NCBI GenBank assembly: GCA_014860565.1
Contig: JACZJN010000115.1
Span: 1-59,568 of the forward strand
DNA length: 59,568 nt
From: Bacteroidota bacterium
Lineage (GTDB): Bacteria; Bacteroidota; Ignavibacteria; SZUA-365
Direction of reading: 5' to 3'
In this document: positions 18,704-25,782 of the stretch, in pieces
How positions within the stretch are numbered: position 1 is the stretch's first letter
Layout of the letters: the number at the start of each line of letters is the position of its first letter
Made by a program: the position numbers and the translations under genes
Notes under the pieces: generated by a model
The model's input: only the letters and a program-made list of their open reading frames with translations
What the model was told of the DNA's origin: nothing
Databases searched by the model: none

Positions 18704-20659
18704 TCAGTTTTTCTTGACCACGATGTCGACCGGGAAGGTGCCGGGGGTGACGTACACCCAGTAGCCGCGTCCCTGGTTCATGCGGTTGACGGTCTCGTAG
18801 GTTGCGCCGTTGTAGCCCCAGACGTCGCCCGCGAGGATGCGTCCGGTGACAGGCGTACCACCGACCAGCGTGATCAGGTCAGCGTCGCCGTCGCCATCGA
18901 TACCACGGTCCCAGTTACCAATCGGCGCCAAATCAGGGAGTTTGTCCTCCACGGTATAGTTCGGGCAGCCGATGAGATACCAGCCCTCGGCCGTGGCCGT
19001 GAGCTTGAACTCTTCCACATCACCGCCGTTGACCGATGTTGTCTTCGAAGTGGCGAAATACGCCCAGTAGGCAGGACCGACTTTTACCGTTCCGGTTCCG
19101 TTGATGGTGTTGTACGAAACCCCGTTGTACTCATATACCACGCCGCCGAGCGTGCCCGGGAAGATCGTCGCGACGGTCGAGTCACTTGCGACGAAACGCG
19201 GCACTGAAACGAGGTTCCAGCCGGCGTTGTGGAGGTTGAGCGTACTGGTGGCTCCGCCGACGTACGGCGTGTTCTGAGGATCGAAGTTCGTCCAGTTGGC
19301 GGTCCACTGGCCTGCAAGCGACAACGACGGATCGAAGGCGCCGCGGTACGAGGTCGGAGTGAAAAACCCGGGGAGACCGCTGAAGTCCGTACCTGCACTG
19401 ATCAGTTCCGAACCAGTGGCGGGACGGGGATCCGGTGCGGTGAGGGATACCATGTTGGTCAGCAGCAGAGCGTCCGGCTGACGCGAGAGAAGCGGCGTGG
19501 TGCCCCACTTGTTGCCGTTGCGATTGATCCAGGCGTTGACATTCGGTTTATCCGTCGAGGGGATGCCGCTTGTTTCAACAGAGTCAACAGCTCCCGCATA
19601 CGAGGCAAAGCTGGTATTGCGCACACGGATGTCTTCGTTGGTATACGAAGGGTAATCCATCGAAGCATAGGTCTCGGCATCGCGGAACGACACACTACGC
19701 TCGTAACCGACTACCGCGCTGTTGAGAATGTTCAGCTGCGTACCACGGCGGAGCATGAGAGCGTAATCGAAGCGTTCGGCCGCGGGGACAGTCGTGCTGT
19801 TCGTCCGCTTGGGGCCGATTACCGTGAAGTTCGAGAAGATCGCCTTGGTGCGCGGCGAGGTGCCGTAACAGGAAGAACTTCCGCAGTTGTCGGATTCGAA
19901 CGCACGGGAGTTGTCCGTGGGATCCCAGAAATTCGGATCCTTCATCTGGAAACCAAACTGGATGTTGCCGTTGTAGCCGAAGTCGGTGTCGAAACCGTCA
20001 TCGGTTTCACCCACGGTGACCATGTACTTGCAGTTGACCGTGCCGCCAAAGAACTCGAATCCATCGTCGAAGGAATACGATACCTGGACATGGTCGATCG
20101 TGGTTCCGCTGCCAACGCCGCCGAGCGTGAGGCCGTTAACCTCGTTGTTCAGCTGAAACCGGTATCCGGCAAACTCGATGCGCACGTACTGAAACTCGCC
20201 GCTGTTGTCCGTCGGGTTCGAACCGCCGTATGAGCCGGGAACGATGCCCCCTTCAATAATCGGGTTTGTCTGGTTCGTCGGAGCGTTACCAAGAATGACC
20301 ACACCGCCCCAGTCGCCCGGCTGACGGGTACCGACGGGCTTGGCGCTCGTGAAGATGATCGGACTGGTCGCGGTTCCGGTCGCATGAATCTGCGCGCCCG
20401 GGGAGATACAGAGCACCGCGGCGGAGTCGCCGACGATCGTCGTTCCTGCCGGAATGGTAATCGAATACGTCGGGTCCACAAAGTAGACACCCGTAAGAAC
20501 GTACACATTCGATGCAGAGAGCGTGACATTACTTGTCTGATGATACACCGTGCGGCCCGAACCCACGCCGGGACCAAGAACCACGGTGGTTTGCGCGAAT
20601 GCCTGGCCCGCGAAGAGCATAATGGCAGCCGCAGCAAGCGCGAGGGAAATTCGTTTCAT
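18704..20659 (-). CDS. Exported parallel-beta-helix protein paired with a TonB receptor, ending in a two-lobed GWNLVS domain
   Basis: The 651-residue protein has a signal peptide (about 1-22, ending AFAQ) after a GGAG site. Residues about 25-440 look like a right-handed parallel beta-helix (TIPAGTTIVGDSAAVLCISPGAQIHATG, GDWGGVVILGNAP, FEFFGGTVNCKYM, DDGFDTDFGYNGNIQFGF). Such proteins commonly sit beside a TonB-dependent receptor in Bacteroidota. The end (about 470-651) has no T9SS tail but carries the two-lobed GWNLVSVP...AYWAYF / GWYLIGCP...GRGYWVYV module. The TonB receptor gene lies upstream on the same strand, 398 nt away. It is likely an outer-surface capture or accessory protein for the receptor; the ligand is unknown. 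Confidence 0.82.
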   Translation of the reverse strand: MKRISLALAAAAIMLFAGQAFAQTTVVLGPGVGSGRTVYHQTSNVTLSASNVYVLTGVYFVDPTYSITIPAGTTIVGDSAAVLCISPGAQIHATGTATSPIIFTSAKPVGTRQPGDWGGVVILGNAPTNQTNPIIEGGIVPGSYGGSNPTDNSGEFQYVRIEFAGYRFQLNNEVNGLTLGGVGSGTTIDHVQVSYSFDDGFEFFGGTVNCKYMVTVGETDDGFDTDFGYNGNIQFGFQMKDPNFWDPTDNSRAFESDNCGSSSCYGTSPRTKAIFSNFTVIGPKRTNSTTVPAAERFDYALMLRRGTQLNILNSAVVGYERSVSFRDAETYASMDYPSYTNEDIRVRNTSFASYAGAVDSVETSGIPSTDKPNVNAWINRNGNKWGTTPLLSRQPDALLLTNMVSLTAPDPRPATGSELISAGTDFSGLPGFFTPTSYRGAFDPSLSLAGQWTANWTNFDPQNTPYVGGATSTLNLHNAGWNLVSVPRFVASDSTVATIFPGTLGGVVYEYNGVSYNTINGTGTVKVGPAYWAYFATSKTTSVNGGDVEEFKLTATAEGWYLIGCPNYTVEDKLPDLAPIGNWDRGIDGDGDADLITLVGGTPVTGRILAGDVWGYNGATYETVNRMNQGRGYWVYVTPGTFPVDIVVKKN

Positions 20660-20676
20660 TGTTTCTCCAGATATGC

Positions 20677-20688
20677 GTTATGTGTGTG
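20677..20688 (-). promoter_or_regulatory. CACACACATAAC leader motif, 17 nt before the beta-helix start codon
   Basis: The 12-nt motif CACACACATAAC on the minus strand ends exactly 17 nt before the ATG. An identical 12-mer stands at the same distance from the TonB receptor ATG (23796-23807). The shared sequence and position suggest common transcriptional or translational control of the pair. Confidence 0.5.
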
Positions 20689-20707
20689 ACAGGTTCGTTG
20701 TGACTTT

Positions 20708-20726
20708 CATCCCGCCTGCGGGCGGA
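20708..20726 (-). other. Small GC hairpin in the beta-helix gene leader
   Basis: CCGCC and GGCGG are separated by a TGCG loop and fold into a compact hairpin about 50 nt before the start codon. It lies between the structured repeat further upstream and the leader motif. It may be part of a folded 5' untranslated region. Confidence 0.4.
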
Positions 20727-20828
20727 GTTCGATTCACTGTTCCATCCGTAGAGCATGGACTGACGCGTCCGACTTGATTTCCGTTCACGGACACAACGCG
20801 TGGAGAACAAAAAGACAGGCGTTGCGCC

Positions 20829-20900
20829 GCAGAGATCACCAGGTTTTCCTCGATTTTCATCCGGTGCGTCAACACCGGGCGTTTCGTCACGGAGAAACGC
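20829..20900 (-). repeat. Structured intergenic element, copy A (UUGACG-loop hairpin plus AACCUGGUGAUC box)
   Basis: Read on the minus strand, a first hairpin (GCGTTTC/GAAACGC, 20900-20879) abuts a second perfect hairpin CCGGTG-TTGACG-CACCGG (20878-20861). About 18 nt later comes AACCTGGTGATCTCTGC (20845-20829), followed by GGCG-CAA-CGCC and a TGTCTTTTT run at about 20814. Copy B (24246-24316) keeps the loop, inner stem and box while the outer stem bases change. The element lies in the 398-nt gap between the TonB receptor gene and the beta-helix gene. It could be a cis-acting RNA or a dispersed palindromic repeat. Confidence 0.6.
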
Positions 20901-21057
20901 GTCCGTCATGTGTAATTGTCCCCTCCTTCCGCTTCATCTTGTTTGTCTGACATGCTTCAATCTAATTCGAGCATGTTATCGCATTGGGGAGAGGAGGTAA
21001 GGACTCTGTTTTACTTTCCTTACATGCTCACGCTTCGCTCATGCCTGCTTATTCTGA

Positions 21058-23778
21058 TCAGAATGCATAGGACATTTTCAATGAGAACACCGAACCGTTG
21101 CGGATCTTCCGATATGGATCGCCGGTGCGAGTTTCGAATACGATTTCCTTCGGCAGGAGGTCATGCGCGCTCAATTTCATTTCCAGCGCGGAGGTGATTT
21201 CCTGCGTTACGGTTAAGTCCAGAACGCCACGCGCAAGTTCATACACGTCCGATTCGCGATAATCCCCGACAGCTTCGAGGCGTTTTCCGTACGAATTGTA
21301 CTGCAGGTTCAACGAGGTCCCGAACGTGGGCTCACGGAAGGTCAGGTAGAGATTGACCATGTACGGTGACTGGCCCTGCATCTCGCGGAACTGTGTCCGG
21401 AATTCGTCGCCATATGCGCCGCCACCGAGATCCACCTTGTAGCCCTGTTGGTATGCAATCTCGGATTGCACGATCGTGAAATTCCCTCCCAGGATCAGGT
21501 TCCCCCAGTAGTGCCCGATGAAATCGAAAGATTTCCGCAGCTCGAATTCCCAACCGCTGTTTACCCCGGTGGGAGAGTTGAACCACGTGCGTTCCGGATT
21601 CGAGGAGATGAGAATCTTCATTTCGATTGGATCCGTCAGTTCTTTACGGAACCAGCTGACGGCGAGCACCTCTCCCAGGCCGGGAAACAATTCCACCCGT
21701 GCGTCGATATTCTTCGATAGTGCGCGTTTGAGCAGCGGATTTCCGAATGTCCCTTCGTAGATGCTGTAATCATAAAAATAGAATGAAGCCAGTTCGCGGA
21801 ATTCAGGCCGGTTCACGGAATGGCTGTACGCAAGTCGAACGTTGAGTTCGTCGGTGGCCTGCCATGTGAAATTCATCGACGGCAGAATATCGACGTTTCG
21901 TACCTCCGCCCGGTACGGTTCGTTCGTGGAGAACGGACTCAGTGTGTACACGAGCTGTTCGGAGTTTTCCACACGCGCACCGCCCGTGAGGCGAAACCGT
22001 TGTTCGAGTACGGAAAATGGTACGTCCATCATCGCGTAATACGCGATGAGCGTGTGCTCGCCCCAGTACTTGTCGCGTGCGTCGGAGAGGACGGACGTCG
22101 TGAATTTATCAGGACCGTAATTCCCCGGCGTAAAAATGCTGTCGAGCGGAAGGAGGAGCAGGTCGAAATTCCTGCTTCCGCGTTCGAGTTCGTTGATGAA
22201 AAATGTGATGTCGTAGTAGCGTTCGCGTTTCTCGAACACTCCCCCCAGCTTGATTTTTCCGAGATCCCCGATCGGCATCGATGCGTCCATTCCCGCCATG
22301 CGGGAGAATTCGTCGAGATTCGACCATGAACGATCAGCGAGCGAGAGTGCCCAGACATCCTCATTGACCTCCTGGAAGATCGATTCCTTGCGATCAGGCT
22401 CGTCGGCGACGGACTGTGTATAGGCCATGCGCCACTCGAAATTCAAAGCTCCAACGGATTTGAGCAGATGTTCGCCCGAAAGCTGCGAGACAAGCACCCG
22501 GCGTTCGTCCCACTCGGTGATGCGTACATCCGAGGGATACAGGTTATCGCCCTGAACAGCCATCCGTGTCAGCTTGTCCTCGGCCGACTGGTTGAAACTG
22601 TTTTTCCAGCTGATCTTGTTCACTCCGGCGAGTTTTGCGCTCATGTTGAAAATTCCGCCCCAGAGTACATTGTACTTGTCGCGCTGACCATTTCCCGTGA
22701 GGATGGTGGTTCCCCCTTCGATGTTATTGTATTCCGTTTCCTCGCGGCTGTAGCCATTGCGATACGTCAGCGATCCGATCATTCCGAGCTCCGCCGATTC
22801 GCCCAGGAAGTAGCGGTCACCTGCGGAGACATCAAAAGCACTGTTGACAGGCGCCTTTGAAGAACCCTGTACCCACGTGTTGGGAAGAGACTTTCCCAGG
22901 TCATAGTTGTTCAACTGTGTATTCGGTGCGCCGCGGCTGCCGTCATCGATCCCCAGCCAGTCGCTTCCGCCACCCTGAGACACGAGGGCGTCTTTCCCCG
23001 TGATCTGCGTGTTCCAGGAACTGGAAATCCCGATCTTCAACATCGGATTGTCCGGAAAATCCAGCGTGTTCATGCGCACGAGTCCCCCGGTGAAATCCCC
23101 GGGCAGATCCGGTGTGGCCGTTTTCGTGACAACGGTGTTATCCACCATATTGGCCGGAACGAGGTCGAAGGCGAAGCTCTTTTTATCGACATCGGTGTCG
23201 GTGCTCGTCACCGTCACACCGTTGAGCTGCGTGCTGTTATAACGGTCGGTGACGCCGCGAACATAGATGAATTTGTCGTCGACGATGGTCACACCGGTGA
23301 CCCGCTTGAGGGCGTCGCTCGTCGTCGCCGCCGGTGAAAGTTTCACCTGTTCCGCGCTGAAGCCGTCGCCGATGGTGGATTCCGCCTTTCGTGCGGCGAG
23401 CAACGCGCTTTCCGTGGCGATTTCACGATCGGCGGAGATGACGACCTCCTCGGTGCTGAAGACGTCCTCTGCCAGTGTGAAGTCTGCCTTCACATTTTCA
23501 CCGGCGGTGACGGTGATATCTTTCAGCGTTCTGGTCCCGTACCCGACGTAGGAAACACGCAGCGTCACCTTTCCGGGCTCCAGGTTGCGTATGATGTACT
23601 TGCCATCCATATCCGTGGAGGAACCGGTCGATGATCCGACCAGCAACACGCTCGCGCCTACCATCGCCTCGCCGGATTTTGCGTCGCGGACCGTGCCGTG
23701 AATGCTTCCCTTCTGCGCCTGCACACCCGGTGCGAGCGCAGCAATGAGAAGAACGAGAATCAGTATCGTTCGTGTCAT
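21058..23778 (-). CDS. TonB-dependent outer-membrane receptor with carboxypeptidase-regulatory-like N-domain
   Basis: The 906-residue protein imports an unknown ligand across the outer membrane using TonB energy. A signal peptide (1-21, ending VQAQ) is followed by a carboxypeptidase-regulatory-like domain (about 23-105: GSIHGTVRDAKSGEAMVGAS, DGKYIIRNLEPG), a plug domain (about 115-245: SDALKRVTGVTIVDDKFIYV, RGVTDRYNSTQLNGV, FTGGLVRMNT) and a beta-barrel with the usual LAYSHSVNRPEFRELA block near residue 660. The C-terminus ends in aromatic MSYAF, typical of barrel proteins. The beta-helix protein gene follows on the same strand. The upstream leader has a terminator and two copies of a structured element, so attenuation is plausible. 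The substrate cannot be named from sequence. Confidence 0.93.
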   Translation of the reverse strand: MTRTILILVLLIAALAPGVQAQKGSIHGTVRDAKSGEAMVGASVLLVGSSTGSSTDMDGKYIIRNLEPGKVTLRVSYVGYGTRTLKDITVTAGENVKADFTLAEDVFSTEEVVISADREIATESALLAARKAESTIGDGFSAEQVKLSPAATTSDALKRVTGVTIVDDKFIYVRGVTDRYNSTQLNGVTVTSTDTDVDKKSFAFDLVPANMVDNTVVTKTATPDLPGDFTGGLVRMNTLDFPDNPMLKIGISSSWNTQITGKDALVSQGGGSDWLGIDDGSRGAPNTQLNNYDLGKSLPNTWVQGSSKAPVNSAFDVSAGDRYFLGESAELGMIGSLTYRNGYSREETEYNNIEGGTTILTGNGQRDKYNVLWGGIFNMSAKLAGVNKISWKNSFNQSAEDKLTRMAVQGDNLYPSDVRITEWDERRVLVSQLSGEHLLKSVGALNFEWRMAYTQSVADEPDRKESIFQEVNEDVWALSLADRSWSNLDEFSRMAGMDASMPIGDLGKIKLGGVFEKRERYYDITFFINELERGSRNFDLLLLPLDSIFTPGNYGPDKFTTSVLSDARDKYWGEHTLIAYYAMMDVPFSVLEQRFRLTGGARVENSEQLVYTLSPFSTNEPYRAEVRNVDILPSMNFTWQATDELNVRLAYSHSVNRPEFRELASFYFYDYSIYEGTFGNPLLKRALSKNIDARVELFPGLGEVLAVSWFRKELTDPIEMKILISSNPERTWFNSPTGVNSGWEFELRKSFDFIGHYWGNLILGGNFTIVQSEIAYQQGYKVDLGGGAYGDEFRTQFREMQGQSPYMVNLYLTFREPTFGTSLNLQYNSYGKRLEAVGDYRESDVYELARGVLDLTVTQEITSALEMKLSAHDLLPKEIVFETRTGDPYRKIRNGSVFSLKMSYAF

Positions 23779-23795
23779 GCGGACTGTATCTCTGT

Positions 23796-23807
23796 GTTAT
23801 GTGTGTG
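23796..23807 (-). promoter_or_regulatory. CACACACATAAC leader motif, 17 nt before the TonB receptor start codon
   Basis: This 12-mer is identical to the one before the beta-helix gene, with the same 17-nt spacing to ATG. No clear ribosome site lies between it and the ATG (only CAGAGA), so the motif may matter for translation or for control of both genes. Confidence 0.5.
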
Positions 23808-23885
23808 CTGTTCCTCTGCCGTGCGGAATGACGAAACGCAATGGCGTGCATTCGAGTGCGGGGGAACCGTGGGAAGGCATGTCAT

Positions 23886-23928
23886 AAAAAAACGCGCGGC
23901 TCTTCCTTTGGGAGAGAATGGCCGCGCG
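23886..23928 (-). terminator. Intrinsic terminator or attenuator before the TonB receptor gene
   Basis: On the minus strand an 8-bp GC stem (CGCGCGGC/GCCGCGCG) encloses a second stem (CTCT..CC/GG..AGAG) and is followed by seven Ts. It is the only classic intrinsic terminator with a long T-run that I see in the window. It stands 108 nt before the TonB receptor ATG and 455 nt after the porin stop. Its place just before the receptor suggests attenuation. It could also simply stop read-through from the porin gene. Confidence 0.75.
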
Positions 23929-23992
23929 CACTCTGACCAGCGTGCATCCGAAAGGATGCAGCGTGATACCGGGTATGGGGGAGTAGGACATC

Positions 23993-24033
23993 GATCACCA
24001 GGTTCGTTTGTTTTGCAGTCCGTCAAAACCGCA
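23993..24033 (-). repeat. Structured intergenic element, diverged copy C
   Basis: Minus-strand hairpin TGCGGT (24033-24028) with ACTGCA (24019-24014) closes a loop that keeps the TTGACG core. GATCACCAGGTT on the plus strand (23993-24004) matches the conserved box of copies A and B. A further hairpin (TGCATCC/GGATGCA) and the T-run terminator follow. The stem sequence is quite different from A and B while the pairing is kept. The match is weaker than between A and B. Confidence 0.4.
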
Positions 24034-24245
24034 TCCCGCAGTGCGAAGAAACAATTGCGTCCATTCCTTCCGCGAGGTTCTCAAACATAGTATCCCGACT
24101 GTTAGCACAGCGTTACACATCGGTGAGAATTCGGTACCGTGAAACGGAGAGCTTGATCCGGTATTCCTTCGCTTGCAATTACGCGTCTCCACGCATGCGT
24201 TACTTGAACGAGATGGCCAAAGTCCCTATCTTGTGTGTGCAAACG

Positions 24246-24316
24246 GCAGGCTCCGCCTGCAGAGATCACCAGGTTCTCATCACGTTTGCCCCGAGGCGGT
24301 GCGTCAACACCGCCTC
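24246..24316 (-). repeat. Structured intergenic element, copy B
   Basis: Minus-strand order: GAGGCGGTG-TTGACG-CACCGCCTC, a perfect 9-bp stem (24316-24293); then AACCTGGTGATCTCTGC (24276-24260); then GCAGGC-GGA-GCCTGC (24260-24246), a 6-bp stem. The stop of the porin gene lies about 68 nt upstream and the TonB receptor ATG about 470 nt downstream. The 605-nt gap 23779-24383 therefore holds copy B, copy C, the terminator and the shared leader motif; I see no gene in it. Confidence 0.6.
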
Positions 24317-24383
24317 ACTTTCGTTTCTCCCCGCCCCACCGATCCCCGCGGAACCACTCACCCATACAACCGACTTACGCGCT

Positions 24384-25685
24384 TTATAAGGAAATCGCCG
24401 GCAGCGCGTACATCACCTCCACCCTCCCCCAGGTATAGGAGGACGGCATTCCTCCCCCATGCGCGGTGATGAATGCGTCGGCATACCACATGTGCTCGAG
24501 CATCGCGAGGGCGCTGACGGGGAGATCGGGTTTCCAGAAAACGTACAGCGCGAGCAGGCGGCCGATATCACCGGTCGCGAGCCCGGGCCAGGAAAGATTA
24601 TGCGGTGTGGAATACTGCAGCTGCTGCATTCTGCAGACGGCGCGGATCGCAGCGCAGGGCCGGAGGGATGCTTCGGCGAAGAAAGCGTTGAGGTTGGACC
24701 AGTAGCCCGGCGCCACCAGGATGCCGCGGGAAAAGACCATCGATTCGTTCCATTTCGGCCAGCGGCCGAGAAGCGGTTCCCATCCGTCTGAATAGGAGAA
24801 CAGCCCGAAACGTGTGCTGAGACCCATGAGCTCCCCGGCGGGTGCCGACCAGCCGACATCGCCCTGGAACGCAGCTTCCCAATGGTGCGACGACCATCCG
24901 AAATCGTAATGGCTTCGCAAATCCTGAAACGCGAGTTCTGCGCGCATGTCGAAGCCGCCGCCGAACCGGGTCTCGATCCGGAGCCCGATGGTGGTGGATG
25001 AGAGCTGTTCGCCCCCTTCCCGCACTTTCTCCATCCAGAACCGGTGTTCCCCCTCGGCGCGGATCGCATAGGCGTTCACCGCATTCCCCTCGATCGTCCC
25101 GTCGTAATAGACTCCGGCAATGTCTCGGGTATATTCCGCAAGCGGACGATCTCTGTCGTTGATGATGGGAAGCAGATCATCCGTCATCGGCTGATGCAGA
25201 TAAAACAGCGTGAACCGCTGCCTCTGCCACGGCTCGAGATCCAGGCGAGCGCCATTCACGTACAGCGTACGTGACCCGTCGAGCGGACTGCCATCCATGA
25301 TCAGAAAACCATCACCTAGACGCATCTCCTGCCGACCGACCGTGGCTCCCAGTGGAAATCCCAGCGTATCCTGCCATTTCACATACAGGTGCTCGAAAGC
25401 GACTTCGTCGATATTGAACGGCTTTTCGGTGGGAAATTCCAGGTAGTTGAAAAACTCGTTCACCAGCGCCGCGCGCAGCTCCAGCGATGCCGCCGGTCGC
25501 CATGTCAGTCCCGCACGCGTGCGGTTGCGTATGAACTGCACCGGCGCCCCGCCCACTCCCGACAATCCGGCGTCCCAGCCCACATAGCGCATGCGATGGG
25601 ATGCGTCGAACGTTAGCGCGGACTGCGCGCGAACTGTGGAGGCGAAGGTGAGAATGGTGGCGACGATGGCAATAAAACGAAGCAT
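24384..25685 (-). CDS. AlgE-like (alginate-export family) outer-membrane beta-barrel porin
   Basis: The 433-residue protein has a signal peptide (1-20, ending TVRAQ) and then alternating hydrophobic and polar strands through to the C-terminus (VEVMYALPAISL), as in an outer-membrane barrel. The segment GRQEMRLGDGFLIMDGSPLDGSRTLYVNGARL near residues 115-150 resembles the GRQ..xfGDxRLxGxxxxxxxGRxxDGxRL signature of alginate-export (AlgE-type) porins. It probably exports or takes up a small polar solute or polysaccharide; the actual substrate is unknown. An AGGA site precedes the ATG, and a 7-bp hairpin (25697-25713) stands 12 nt upstream, where it could influence initiation. It precedes the TonB receptor on the same strand but with a 605-nt gap. 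Confidence 0.75.
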   Translation of the reverse strand: MLRFIAIVATILTFASTVRAQSALTFDASHRMRYVGWDAGLSGVGGAPVQFIRNRTRAGLTWRPAASLELRAALVNEFFNYLEFPTEKPFNIDEVAFEHLYVKWQDTLGFPLGATVGRQEMRLGDGFLIMDGSPLDGSRTLYVNGARLDLEPWQRQRFTLFYLHQPMTDDLLPIINDRDRPLAEYTRDIAGVYYDGTIEGNAVNAYAIRAEGEHRFWMEKVREGGEQLSSTTIGLRIETRFGGGFDMRAELAFQDLRSHYDFGWSSHHWEAAFQGDVGWSAPAGELMGLSTRFGLFSYSDGWEPLLGRWPKWNESMVFSRGILVAPGYWSNLNAFFAEASLRPCAAIRAVCRMQQLQYSTPHNLSWPGLATGDIGRLLALYVFWKPDLPVSALAMLEHMWYADAFITAHGGGMPSSYTWGRVEVMYALPAISL

Positions 25686-25696
25686 GGCGTCCTACG

Positions 25697-25713
25697 ATTC
25701 CGAAAATCGGAAT
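25697..25713 (-). other. Hairpin in the porin 5' leader
   Basis: ATTCCGA and TCGGAAT pair with an AAA loop (TTT on the minus strand), 12 nt upstream of the ATG and adjoining the AGGA ribosome site. It could modulate initiation, or be the end of the preceding transcript from the LamG gene. Confidence 0.35.
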
Positions 25714-25782
25714 ATCGGACACCATGCTCATTTTACCAAACCGGACGTTACGCCATTCAGCATCAGCGAACAGCCATCCTGC

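Noticed and set aside
23940-24000. Possible 5S rRNA 3'-end fragment on the plus strand (GGGGGAGTAGGAC)
   Set aside because: Only a short stretch resembles 5S rRNA; the upstream helices are absent. The resemblance is probably chance, and the segment is better explained by the leader structures.
23993-24004. TPP-riboswitch-like GAACCTG..GATC string in the repeated element
   Set aside because: The other conserved TPP elements (CTGAGA and the P1-P2 core) are missing; the resemblance covers only a few bases.
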